From Streptomyces clavuligerus (GTDB lineage Bacteria; Actinomycetota; Actinomycetes; Streptomycetales; Streptomycetaceae), in contig NZ_CP027858.1 in the NCBI RefSeq assembly GCF_005519465.1, forward strand, positions 6,249,001 to 6,313,000: a stretch of 64,000 bases of DNA. The letters are read 5' to 3'. A program made the translations under genes and the position numbers. Positions 39,106-47,301 of the stretch are shown here, piece by piece (position 1 is the first letter of the stretch; each line of letters starts with the position of its first letter). A model generated the notes under the pieces. That model did not search any database. It was not told the DNA's origin and worked only from the letters and a program-made list of their open reading frames with translations.

Positions 39106-41576
39106 GGGTCCGCCTCCTCTCCCGTCGTGGCCCGTGCGGCCACCATGAGCTGGCCGAGGGCCAGCCCTCCGTCGTTGGGCGGCACCCGCCGGTGCCGCAG
39201 TACGGTGAAGCCGTCCGCCGCGAGCGCCCGCGTGCAGGACGACAGCAGCAGCGCGTTGCCGAAGACGCCGCCGGTCAGCGCCACCGTGTCCAGGCCGTGC
39301 CGGTCCCGGGCGAGTCCGCACAGCCGCCGCACCGCGTCGGTGACCCCGGCGTGGAAACGGGCCGCCACCAGCCCGGCGGGCGCGCCGGAGCGCAGGTCGT
39401 CGACCACGGCCGCGAGGACGGGGGCGGGCGTGGCGGTCCAGCGGCCGTCGTCCCGCTCCGTCAGCGCGAAGCGACAGCCGGGGCCGTGACCGGAGTCCGG
39501 GCCGGAGCCGGAGCCTGGGGCCGGGGGGTCGGGCGGACCGTACGCGTACGCCGCCGCCTCCAGTTCGATCGCCGCCTGGGCCTCGTACCCGGCCCGGTGG
39601 CAGACCCCGGCCAGCGAGGAGACCGCGTCGAAGAGCCGGCCCATGCTGGAGGTGGCCACACAGTTGAGCCCGGTCTCCAACTGCCGTTCGAGGACCCGGA
39701 GTTCGTCCTCCGGACAGGTCCGCACACAGGCGAGGTCGCCGGTCCAGGCGATCCCGGCGGCACGCAGATGGGACAGGGCCATGCGGTACGGGCGGACCAC
39801 CGCCGCGTCCCCGCCCGGCAGCGGCACCGGCTCCAGATGGGCGAAGCGGCGGAAGCCGCGGTAGTCGGCGATCAGCACCTCGCCGCCCCAGACGGTGCCG
39901 TCCCCGCCGTGGCCGGTGCCGTCGAAGGCGACGCCGATCACCGGCCGGGTCCCGTCCAGACCGTGTTCCGCCATCGCCGCCGCGACATGGGCGTGGTGGT
40001 GCTGGACACCGGTGACGGCGCGGCCCGCCGCCAGTCGCCGCACCCGGCGCGCGGAACGGTAGCCGGGGTGGCGGTCGGCCACGGGGGCCGCCCGTTCCAC
40101 CCCGGTCACGGCCTTCAGATGGGCCACGGCGCGGTCGAACGCCCGGAGCGTCGCCAGGTCGTCCATGTCGCCGATGTGCCCCGACAGCCAGGCCCAGCGG
40201 TCCTGCGCCAGCGCGAACACGTTCTTCAGATCGCCGCCCGCCGCGAGCAGCGGGGGCACCGGCAGCGGCAGCCGCACCGGCGCGGGCACGAAGCCCCGGG
40301 AGCGCCGCAGCGGCAGCGGCACCCCGTCCACCACGCGGACCACCGAGTCGTCGCACGGCACCCGGATCGGCCGGTCGTGCGCCAGCCAGGCGTCGACGAG
40401 CGGGGCGAGCCGTTCCAGCGCTTCGGCGTCCTCCGTGACGATGGGCTCACCGGCGAGGTTCCCACTGGTCATCACGAGCACCCGGGGTCCTTCCGGGTCG
40501 CCGTCGAGGCCCAGCAGCAGATGGTGCAACGGGGTGTACGGCAGCATCACGCCCAGATCGGGCGCGCGGGGTGCCACCAGGTCGGCCGCCGCCGGGCCGC
40601 CGCCGGGCGGCTCCGGGCGGCGGCGCAGCAGCACGATGGGCCGGGCGGGACCGGTGAGCAGCGCGCGTTCCTCGGGTCCGAGGCGGACCAGGGGCGCGAT
40701 GTCCTCGGGCGCGCGGACCATCAGCGCGAACGGCTTGTCGCCCCGGTTCTTGCGCCGCCGCAGCAGGGCGACCGTCCCCGCGTTCGCGGCGTCGCAGGCC
40801 AGGTGGTAGCCGCCGACGCCCTTCACGGCGAGGACGGCCCCGGCGGCGAGCAGCCGCCGTGCCTCGACGAGCGCGGTGTCCCCGGTGCGCCGGGGCGCGC
40901 CCGGGGCGATGAGCGTGAGCCGGGGGCCGCAGTCGTGGCAGGAGACCGGCTGGGCGTGGAAGCGCCGGTCGGCGGGGTCGGCGTACTCGCGGGCGCAGGC
41001 GCGGCACATCGGGAACCCGGCCATGGTCGTATGGGCCCGGTCGTAGGGGAGCGCGGTGACGATGGTGAAGCGCGGCCCGCAGTCGGTACAGGTGATGAAG
41101 GGGTGGCGGAAGCGCCGGTCGGCCGGGTTCCGCAGCTCGGCGAGGCACGCGGCGCAGGTCGCGGTGTCCGGCGGGATCAGGGTCCGGCCCGCGCCCCGGC
41201 CCCCGGCCCCGTCCGGGTCCCGGCCGCCGCCCCGGTCCGTTCCCCGGTCCGTTCCCCGTCCGGTTCCCGCGCGGGACGAGGGGGCGATCGCGAATCCGCG
41301 CGCCCCGGTGGCCCGGATCTCCTCCTGCCGCACGGCGGCCACATCGGCCAGCGGGGGCGCGTCGGACACGATCCGGCGGCAGAAGGCGTCGACGGCGTCC
41401 GGTGGCCCCTCGACCTCCGCGAGCACCCCGTCCCCGGTGTTCGTGACATGGCCGGAGAGTCCCAGTCCGGTGGCGAGCGCGAAGACGAAGGGCCGGAAGC
41501 CCACCCCCTGGACCAGGCCCTGGACGGCGACCCGCCGCCGCAGCGGAACGGCGGAGTCCACCGGGCGGCCGGTCAC
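39078..41576 (-). CDS. hypF: Carbamoyltransferase HypF
   Basis: The 832-residue, four-part enzyme has an acylphosphatase domain (VQGLVQGVGFRPFVFALA), two zinc-finger repeats (CAACLAEL...CTDCGPRF and CRACAREY...CHDCGPRL), a YrdC-like domain (VKGVGGYHLACDA) and a Kae1-like C-terminal domain (VQHHHAHVAAAMAEH, FDGTGHGGDGTVWGGE, TGGVFGNALLL). It makes carbamoyl-AMP from carbamoyl phosphate and ATP and loads HypE. The ~40-residue Gly/Asp/Arg linker after the acylphosphatase domain contains short GTDRGTDRG repeats. The start ATG overlaps the hypB stop by four bases. Confidence 0.97.
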   Translation of the reverse strand: MTGRPVDSAVPLRRRVAVQGLVQGVGFRPFVFALATGLGLSGHVTNTGDGVLAEVEGPPDAVDAFCRRIVSDAPPLADVAAVRQEEIRATGARGFAIAPSSRAGTGRGTDRGTDRGGGRDPDGAGGRGAGRTLIPPDTATCAACLAELRNPADRRFRHPFITCTDCGPRFTIVTALPYDRAHTTMAGFPMCRACAREYADPADRRFHAQPVSCHDCGPRLTLIAPGAPRRTGDTALVEARRLLAAGAVLAVKGVGGYHLACDAANAGTVALLRRRKNRGDKPFALMVRAPEDIAPLVRLGPEERALLTGPARPIVLLRRRPEPPGGGPAAADLVAPRAPDLGVMLPYTPLHHLLLGLDGDPEGPRVLVMTSGNLAGEPIVTEDAEALERLAPLVDAWLAHDRPIRVPCDDSVVRVVDGVPLPLRRSRGFVPAPVRLPLPVPPLLAAGGDLKNVFALAQDRWAWLSGHIGDMDDLATLRAFDRAVAHLKAVTGVERAAPVADRHPGYRSARRVRRLAAGRAVTGVQHHHAHVAAAMAEHGLDGTRPVIGVAFDGTGHGGDGTVWGGEVLIADYRGFRRFAHLEPVPLPGGDAAVVRPYRMALSHLRAAGIAWTGDLACVRTCPEDELRVLERQLETGLNCVATSSMGRLFDAVSSLAGVCHRAGYEAQAAIELEAAAYAYGPPDPPAPGSGSGPDSGHGPGCRFALTERDDGRWTATPAPVLAAVVDDLRSGAPAGLVAARFHAGVTDAVRRLCGLARDRHGLDTVALTGGVFGNALLLSSCTRALAADGFTVLRHRRVPPNDGGLALGQLMVAARATTGEEADPCAWRCPAE

Positions 41577-42478
41577 AGCGGGTCCACCACCGGGGCGCCG
41601 TGCGGATGCGGGGCACCGGCGGCGGACCCGTGGTCGTGCCGGTGGTCGTGGTCGTGCGGCGTGTGGTCGTGGGTGTGGGCGTGGTCGTGTCCGTGCGCCG
41701 GGTGGTCGTGCGTGTGGGCGTGGGCGTGCTCATGGACGGTGGGGACCCGCCCCACCGCGGAAACGGGCACGGGCGCGGGTGCGGGCTCCGGGGTGCGGGC
41801 CAGCACCGGCCGGTGCGGCACGGCGCCCTCCTGCACCGCGAGCGCCCGCTCCAGCAGGGCCCCGGTGCCCCGGCCGTCGCGCGCCGAGGTGAACACGACC
41901 TCGACCCCGGGGTTGACGCGGGCGACGTTCTCCAGGAACGCCTCCTCGTCGAAACCGACCGCCGCCGCCAGGTCCGTCTTGGTGACGAGCACCACCTGCG
42001 CGAGACCGAAGGCGGTGGGGTACTTGAGCGGCTTGTCCTCGCCCTCCGTCACCGACGCCAGCGTCACCCGCAGCGACTCGCCCAGGTCGTAGACGGCCGG
42101 GCAGACCAGATTGCCCACGTTCTCCAGGAACAGCACCCGGGTGCCGGGAGGCAGCCAGCCCGCCAGATAGCCGCGCAGCATCACGGCCTCCAGGTGGCAC
42201 AGCCCCCCGGTGAGGATCTGCTGCACCGGTACGCCCGTCCGCGCGAGCCTCCGGGCGTCGTTCTCGGTGGCCAGGTCGGCGGTGAGCGCGGCGACCGGGA
42301 CACCGCGCTCCCTGGCCGCCGCCAGCTCCCCCTCCAGGAGGGCGGTCTTCCCGCTGCCCGGACTGGAGAGGAGGTTGACGGCCACCGTGCCCCGCGCGGC
42401 CAGCTCGGAGCGCAGCAGCGCCGCGCTGTCGTCGTTGCGGGCCAGGACCGCCTGCCGGAGGTCGGACGAACGGCACAT
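41573..42478 (-). CDS. hypB: Nickel-inserting GTPase HypB with C-terminal His-rich tail
   Basis: The start ATG at 42478 (MCRSSDLRQ) gives 301 residues. The G-domain has P-loop SSPGSGKT, metal-binding Cys-His in GGLCHLEAV, LENVGNLVCPAVYDLGE and the base-recognition TKTD. These define HypB, which delivers Ni to the large subunit with HypA. The last ~50 residues hold 19 histidines, mostly alternating with Asp, Ala or Thr (HAHTHDHPAHGHDH). Nickel-storing His runs are usually N-terminal in HypB, so the C-terminal placement is unusual. The N-terminal high-affinity Cys motif of E. coli HypB is absent. Confidence 0.95.
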   Translation of the reverse strand: MCRSSDLRQAVLARNDDSAALLRSELAARGTVAVNLLSSPGSGKTALLEGELAAARERGVPVAALTADLATENDARRLARTGVPVQQILTGGLCHLEAVMLRGYLAGWLPPGTRVLFLENVGNLVCPAVYDLGESLRVTLASVTEGEDKPLKYPTAFGLAQVVLVTKTDLAAAVGFDEEAFLENVARVNPGVEVVFTSARDGRGTGALLERALAVQEGAVPHRPVLARTPEPAPAPVPVSAVGRVPTVHEHAHAHTHDHPAHGHDHAHTHDHTPHDHDHRHDHGSAAGAPHPHGAPVVDPL

Positions 42479-42567
42479 GGAACCTGTGGCCCCTTCTGAA
42501 GATCGGTCTCTGGTCTGTCCCCGGGACACCGCCGCACCGGGCCGGAACGGCCCCGTCCGCGCCCGGC

Positions 42568-42945
42568 TCAGGAGGGTGGGGCGGGGGCCGACGGGACCGT
42601 TCCGGCCCACTCGACCTCGCGGACGCGCAGCTCCCGCCCGGTCAGCAGCACGGCATCCGGGCCCCCGCAGCGCGGGCAGAGCAGATCGGGCGGCATCCCC
42701 GGACGCCACTCGACCGCGCACGGGCCGCACCGGGCCAGCGCCGCCACGCCCAGGGTCTCCAGGGCGGCCCCCTCCAGGACCGTCCCCGCGCAGGCCAGGG
42801 CGAAGCAGAACGCCAGCGCCTCCGGCACCACTCCGGCCAGCTCGCCGACCTCGAGGCGCACCGTCGCCACCGCCGTCGCGCCGTGCCGCACGGCCGCGTC
42901 CGCCACCTGCTCGACGACGGCCGCGGCGATCGACATCTCATGCAT
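42568..42945 (-). CDS. hypA: Nickel metallochaperone HypA
   Basis: The 125-residue protein begins MHEMSIAAAVVEQV; His2 is the nickel ligand of the family. The zinc loop is CGPCAVEW with CPRCGG, both CxxC pairs intact. It works with HypB. The chosen start (42945) is the ATG that gives MHE; an internal ATG three codons on would lose the nickel site. A 222-bp gap separates it from the structural hydrogenase unit and may contain a second promoter. Confidence 0.95.
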   Translation of the reverse strand: MHEMSIAAAVVEQVADAAVRHGATAVATVRLEVGELAGVVPEALAFCFALACAGTVLEGAALETLGVAALARCGPCAVEWRPGMPPDLLCPRCGGPDAVLLTGRELRVREVEWAGTVPSAPAPPS

Positions 42946-43167
42946 CGGCGCGCCTCGTTCCAAGGCCGGGGCCACGGCCGCCGGCCGCGCACGGTCCACC
43001 CGGCCGGTCCACCCGGTCCGGTCCTGGTCGCTGCCGCACGGCCCGGTGGCCGCCGTCAGCGGGTCCATTCCACGGGGCCGGGGCGGCCGGAACCGGGAGC
43101 CACGCCGCCGACCGGACGGCGGCGACCCCATTGCAGCAGCGCCGGGCGCAGCGCCGCCCCGGGAGGG

Positions 43168-43272
43168 TCACATCCGGGAGATCTCCAGATAGCGCCTGAT
43201 GTCGGGCATGGTGCGCCACAGCACCAGTCCGATCGCGCCCGCCAGGGCCGTACCCACCACTGCTTTCAGCAT
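43168..43272 (-). CDS. DUF6893-type micro-protein, single transmembrane helix
   Basis: A 34-residue frame, MLKAVVGTALAGAIGLVLW then RTMPDIRRYLEISRM, overlaps the protease stop by 7 bases. It has one membrane helix (about 3-20) and a conserved-looking basic tail (PDIRRYL). Similar tiny proteins, annotated DUF6893 from memory, recur next to Streptomyces hydrogenase genes. A role in anchoring or quinone access of the complex is conjecture. Confidence 0.72.
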   Translation of the reverse strand: MLKAVVGTALAGAIGLVLWRTMPDIRRYLEISRM

Positions 43273-43862
43273 GACGATGCCTCCGCTTTCCCAGATGTCC
43301 CGGACCTCGAATCCCCCGCCGCCTCCGCCGCCGACCCCGTTCCCGCCGTCGTCCGTGTCTCCTCGTCGAGCACCCGCAGCACCATCCGTACGGCCTCGCC
43401 GACCGCCGCCCCGACGGGGGCGCTCAGCCCCATCCCCTCCGCCGTCGACCCCGGTTCGCAGCCCACGACGAGCACCCGGTCCGGCGGGGTGCCGCCGGTG
43501 CCCGCGCTCAAGGTCGCGAGCAGGGCCAGCACCGCGTCCGGGCCCATCCGATGGCCGTCCAGCGCGGGCACGGCCGAGGGCTCGACGGGGCCGCTGCCGG
43601 CCTCGAACACCTCGATCAACTGGAGCGTCCCCGGCGGCTCGCCCCGGCTGACGGCGTCGACGAGCACCAGCGTGCGGTAACCGTCGAGCAGTTGGTACGC
43701 CAGATGCACCCCGCGCACCCCGACGTCGACCACGTCGACCCCGGCGGGGACCGGGTGCGCCCCGAGCGCGCGCACGACCTCGACCCCGAAGCCGTCGTCC
43801 CCGAGGAAGACATTGCCCACGCCCGCGACCAGCACCCGGCGTTCCATCCGGCGGTCCGTCAC
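43266..43862 (-). CDS. Hydrogenase maturation endopeptidase (HyaD/HybD type)
   Basis: A GTG at 43862 overlaps the upstream stop (GTGA), giving 198 residues; ATG 43847 would give 193. The N-terminal LVAGVGNVFLGDDGFGVEVV is the family motif in which the first acidic residue binds nickel (Asp here, Glu or Asp in relatives). A second acidic site lies in VVDVGVRG and LVLVDAVSRG. It should cleave the large-subunit tail after DPCxPCxxH once nickel is in place. A Ser/Thr-rich tail (~160-198) is unusual. Confidence 0.88.
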   Translation of the reverse strand: MTDRRMERRVLVAGVGNVFLGDDGFGVEVVRALGAHPVPAGVDVVDVGVRGVHLAYQLLDGYRTLVLVDAVSRGEPPGTLQLIEVFEAGSGPVEPSAVPALDGHRMGPDAVLALLATLSAGTGGTPPDRVLVVGCEPGSTAEGMGLSAPVGAAVGEAVRMVLRVLDEETRTTAGTGSAAEAAGDSRSGTSGKAEASSC

Positions 43863-45298
43863 GACGCCTCCAGGGGAGTGACCTCGTCGGGCTGGAAGTA
43901 GCGGAACCGCCCCTGCGCCCGCCAGAGGTCGGCGCCCGGGTCGTCCTCGACGGTGACGGCCAGATGGACCGAGCCGTCGACATCGTGCAGCACCGCCTCG
44001 ACGAGGGCCGTGCGGCCGTCCAGGAACAGGTCCTGCGCGTCGGTGCGGCGCCGACCGGGCCGCAGTAGCACCCGGCTGCCCGCGCCCACCGCGACGCCCC
44101 CGACCGCCACCGTGTCCCGGGCGGGGTCCACGCCGCGGTCGGCCCCGGGGTCCCACCACGGCTGCTCCCCGGACGCGTCCGCCGCGCCGGGCACGGGGGA
44201 GACCTCCCGCAGCGAGCGCACCGCCCCGTGCAGCCGCTCCAGCACCTCCGGCGGCAGCGACGCCGCGAAGTCCACCACCGCGCCCGCCCGTGCGTCGGTG
44301 CCCCGGGCCTCCCGCATCTCCCGGTCGGTCAGACAGGCCGTGCGCAGCGCCAGGATCTCGTCGATCTCGGTGGCGTCGTAGAGGGCGGCCGGGCTCTCGG
44401 GGGCGATCCGCGGATGGTCCTCCAGAATGATCGGCGAGGACAGCAGGACGTCGTCGCCGCCCTCGGGGTCGGCCAGCACCGGCCAGGTGTGCTCACCGGC
44501 GCACTCGGCCACCGCGGGCGCCGCCCACCGCGGCGGGTCGGTGGCGGAGAGGAAGCGGCCCCGGTCGAGGGCGAGCAGCAGATGCGCCGAGAGCAGCGAG
44601 TGCGGCAGGGCGTCGGCCCGGTCGGCGCCCGCGGGCGGGGCCGTCCAGCCGCCGGTGTTCGCCACGACGGCGGTGAGCCGCAGGGCCCCGTACGGGCCGG
44701 GCAGCTCCCGCGCGCGCAGCCGCAGCACGCCGCTGACCTCCTCGGTGGCGTACCGCAGCCGCCCCACGGGCGCGCCTTTCTCCGTGACGGGTTCCGTCTC
44801 CCGGCGGGCGGGCAGCAGGAACGGGTGCTCGACCCCCTCCGGCCGGGTCAGCCGCTCCAGCGGCAGCAGCAGCCGTACCGACTCCGGCACGCCCTCGTCC
44901 CAGGGGGTGAGGACCCGGTCGGACAGCTCCAGTTCGGGAACGGTGAGGTACGCGTCGGGGCCGGGCGCGGCCGCCCGCTGCACCGTTCTGCGGCGGGCCC
45001 GCAGAAAACGCAGCTCCACGGCGAGGTGCCCGCCGGGGCCCCGGGGTTCGAGCAGACACTCGGTGCGCTGGTGGGAGTGCTCGCCGCTGTCGCGCCCGTA
45101 CCCGGGCGGCACCAGGACGCCGAACTGCCAGCGCAGCCGGTTCTTGGCGGCGGACGCCCGATAGGGGTAGAGGACATAGCCCTCGAACAGCACCGCGTCC
45201 GCGATCCGCCGGGCCGGGGCGAGCCGCGCCTCCGTGGCGGGCGGGAAGACACAGCCGGTGACACCGCCCACGGGCCCGGCGGGACGCGCCGCGCTCAC
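43859..45298 (-). CDS. Hydrogenase-operon protein of unknown function
   Basis: The 479-residue protein has no recognised enzyme motif. It shows ADAVLFEGYVLYPYRASAAK near the N-terminus, a middle all-beta-like region, and a C-terminal GRFRYFQPDEV. Relatives occur only (to my knowledge) beside group 1h/5 hydrogenase genes in actinobacteria and some other soil bacteria, always with the DUF6084/DUF5947 genes. It overlaps both neighbours by four bases. A role in assembly or electron transfer of this oxygen-tolerant hydrogenase is inferred from context only. Confidence 0.75.
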   Translation of the reverse strand: MSAARPAGPVGGVTGCVFPPATEARLAPARRIADAVLFEGYVLYPYRASAAKNRLRWQFGVLVPPGYGRDSGEHSHQRTECLLEPRGPGGHLAVELRFLRARRRTVQRAAAPGPDAYLTVPELELSDRVLTPWDEGVPESVRLLLPLERLTRPEGVEHPFLLPARRETEPVTEKGAPVGRLRYATEEVSGVLRLRARELPGPYGALRLTAVVANTGGWTAPPAGADRADALPHSLLSAHLLLALDRGRFLSATDPPRWAAPAVAECAGEHTWPVLADPEGGDDVLLSSPIILEDHPRIAPESPAALYDATEIDEILALRTACLTDREMREARGTDARAGAVVDFAASLPPEVLERLHGAVRSLREVSPVPGAADASGEQPWWDPGADRGVDPARDTVAVGGVAVGAGSRVLLRPGRRRTDAQDLFLDGRTALVEAVLHDVDGSVHLAVTVEDDPGADLWRAQGRFRYFQPDEVTPLEAS

Positions 45299-45990
45299 CG
45301 GGCCTCCCCGCCCGCCGCCGCCCCGTCGATCCCACCGGGGTCACCGCTCGCACGGACCGTGCCGGACTCCGCCGCCTCGATGAGTTCCCGTACCGTCGCC
45401 TCCCAGGAGGGCAGCGCCCGGCGGGTGCGGAACGCCAGCAGCTCGTCCATCGTGTCGGAGGGGAGCCGCAGCCAGCCGCAGCCGGGAAAGTGCTGCTCCA
45501 TCATCTCCCGCCACACCTTCACCGGCAGCCGCACGGGTGCCTCCAGATCCCAGGGCACCGGCGTCACATGGAAACCGGCGGGCCCGCTGAACACCGTCCC
45601 CGAGAACAGCATCAGCAGCGGCGCCTCCCCGCTCTCCAGCGCCCGGAAGTAGCGCGTGGCGGCGATGTCGAGGTCATAGGTGCAGGGCACCGGCAGCTCG
45701 ACCTCGGTCTCCCCGGTGAACCCGGGCACCATCAGGGGCACTTCGGCGAACTGGATGGGGTTCAGGGTGCCGCCCCAGCGGGAGCGCTCCCCGAACAGCC
45801 CGGTCAGCCGCCCGCCCTCCGCCTCGTCGTAGCCGCGCCGCGCGGGCTCGATACGGAGCTGGCAGCGGAGCGCGAGCGCGTGCACCCGGGTGCCCGCGGG
45901 AGCGGTGATCCGCAGCCGGAACGCCAGGGTCGGTCCGGCGGCGTACCGGTCGGCACGTACGTCCGTACAGCGAAAGCCCAGCTCCTTCAT
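45295..45990 (-). CDS. DUF6084-like hydrogenase-operon protein
   Basis: The 231-residue protein starts at ATG 45990 (MKELGFRCTDVRADRY). It is mainly beta-strand (LAFRLRITAPAGTRVHALAL, ELPVPCTYDLDIAATRYFRAL, LLMLFSGTVF) with a C-terminal helix. I assign DUF6084 from memory of annotated hydrogenase operons. There are no Cys ligands suggesting metal binding. A 13-bp gap separates it from the preceding DUF5947 gene. The function is unknown. Confidence 0.75.
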   Translation of the reverse strand: MKELGFRCTDVRADRYAAGPTLAFRLRITAPAGTRVHALALRCQLRIEPARRGYDEAEGGRLTGLFGERSRWGGTLNPIQFAEVPLMVPGFTGETEVELPVPCTYDLDIAATRYFRALESGEAPLLMLFSGTVFSGPAGFHVTPVPWDLEAPVRLPVKVWREMMEQHFPGCGWLRLPSDTMDELLAFRTRRALPSWEATVRELIEAAESGTVRASGDPGGIDGAAAGGEAR

Positions 45991-46003
45991 GCCACGGCCT
46001 CCC

Positions 46004-46831
46004 TCATGCCACGGTCTCCTTCGGCAGCGGCTCGGCGCGCTCCGCCAGGTCGGCGAAGAAGGCGTCCAGGTCGGCGTTGGCCTCGGCGCCGCCGTCGAAG
46101 CCGCGCCAGCGCAGCCGCATCCGGCCGACCAGCTCGTAGCAGACGTCGACCGGTACGAGCAGACAGCGGATCCGGTCGCCGGTCCGGCGCAGCAGCAGGG
46201 CCTCGACGTCGGGGCGCAGCACGGCGGCGAGCCGGCTGTTCCCGAACGCCGCCCGCCAGGCGTCCTCGTCCCGTTCGGCCTCGGTGGCTCCCGCCGGGCT
46301 CGGATAGCACAGGATGCGCCGCCCCAGGGCCGTGTTGTCCAGGACGAACGCGGTGCTGACGGGGATGCGCAGGGCGGTCCACGCGGCCTCGTCGGGCTCA
46401 TGGCCGGGGTCGGTGAGACAGCGGTCCGGGAGGGGGAGGTAGCGGCCCTGTGCCGGGGCCCGCCCCTGCTCCTGTCGCTCCGGCTGTCCTTCTCGCTGTC
46501 CTTCCCGCTGCCCGTCGGGGCGTTCGAACAGCAGGGCGCAGGCGATACAGACGCAGACGAGCGCCCGGGCGGCGGTGTCCGCGAGGTGGCGGTGGCCGTC
46601 GTCCACCCGCTGGGAGCAGAGTCCGCACCGTTCGGGGCGGACGGCCGGGGTCCGGCGCAGCCCGCGCAGCAGGGTCGTCCCGGGGCGGGTGAGGGGCCGC
46701 ACCTCCCGGTCCGGCCATGACCCGGCGGGCACAGCGGGCACAGCGGGGTCGGTGGGCATGCCGGGCGGCTCGGGCGGGTCGGCGGGGTCGGGCACCCCCG
46801 CCGGGCCGCTCGTGCCGGGGCCGCCGGTCAC
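46004..46831 (-). CDS. DUF5947-like protein with Cys-rich motif
   Basis: A GTG at 46831 overlaps the NifU-like stop by four bases and gives 275 residues. The first ~65 are Pro/Gly-rich. ERCGLCSQRV, then DDGHRHL and CVCIACALLF, form a probable zinc or Fe-S site (two CxxC-like pairs plus His). A repetitive DGQREGQREGQPERQEQG linker follows. The second half is globular (IPVSTAFVLDNTALGRRILCY). It is an accessory gene typical of group 1h hydrogenase operons. Confidence 0.78.
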   Translation of the reverse strand: MTGGPGTSGPAGVPDPADPPEPPGMPTDPAVPAVPAGSWPDREVRPLTRPGTTLLRGLRRTPAVRPERCGLCSQRVDDGHRHLADTAARALVCVCIACALLFERPDGQREGQREGQPERQEQGRAPAQGRYLPLPDRCLTDPGHEPDEAAWTALRIPVSTAFVLDNTALGRRILCYPSPAGATEAERDEDAWRAAFGNSRLAAVLRPDVEALLLRRTGDRIRCLLVPVDVCYELVGRMRLRWRGFDGGAEANADLDAFFADLAERAEPLPKETVA

Positions 46832-47301
46832 CGGGCCTCCGCCGGGGGGCGGCTGCCGATCTGGAGCAGGGGCCGCTCGGACTCCTCCCGCTCCCACACC
46901 ACCGCGGTCACTTCCGGGGCGTGGCAGGCGAGGGCGTTCTCGACGTCCTCGGGGCGGGCGCCGCAGCCCCGGCCCTCGCGCCGCAGGGTGAGGGTGCCGG
47001 TCGCCGGGTCGAAGCCGGTGCGCTCCACCCGGCCCGCCCCCGTCGCGTCGAGCGCCCGTCCGATCCGGGTGCCGACGGGCTCCGGGTGGAGGTCGTGCAG
47101 CGTCAGCAGCCCCGCCACCGCCGGGTCGTCCAGCGCCCGGCCGAGCGCCCCCTGCGGCAGCGCCCGTACCAGCCGGTCCAGTCCGTCGCCGTGCAGTGCG
47201 AGCAGCGCGCGCACCAGTTCCTCGCCCGCCTCGCGCGCGGTGTCGTCCGTCAGCCGGTCCAGGGCGCGCTGCACCCGTGCGCCGGTCTCCTCCGCCGTCA
47301 T
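46828..47301 (-). CDS. NifU-like hydrogenase-operon protein
   Basis: The 157-residue protein has a helical N-terminal part (VQRALDRLTDDTAREAGEEL) and a C-terminal half (RREGRGCGARPEDVENALAC then HAPEVTAVVWE) with the fold pattern of NifU C-terminal domains. The CxxC scaffold is altered: the Cys residues stand in GCGA and LACH contexts. It may help deliver Fe-S clusters to the hydrogenase. It overlaps hhyL and the DUF5947 gene by four bases each. Confidence 0.7.
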   Translation of the reverse strand: MTAEETGARVQRALDRLTDDTAREAGEELVRALLALHGDGLDRLVRALPQGALGRALDDPAVAGLLTLHDLHPEPVGTRIGRALDATGAGRVERTGFDPATGTLTLRREGRGCGARPEDVENALACHAPEVTAVVWEREESERPLLQIGSRPPAEAR

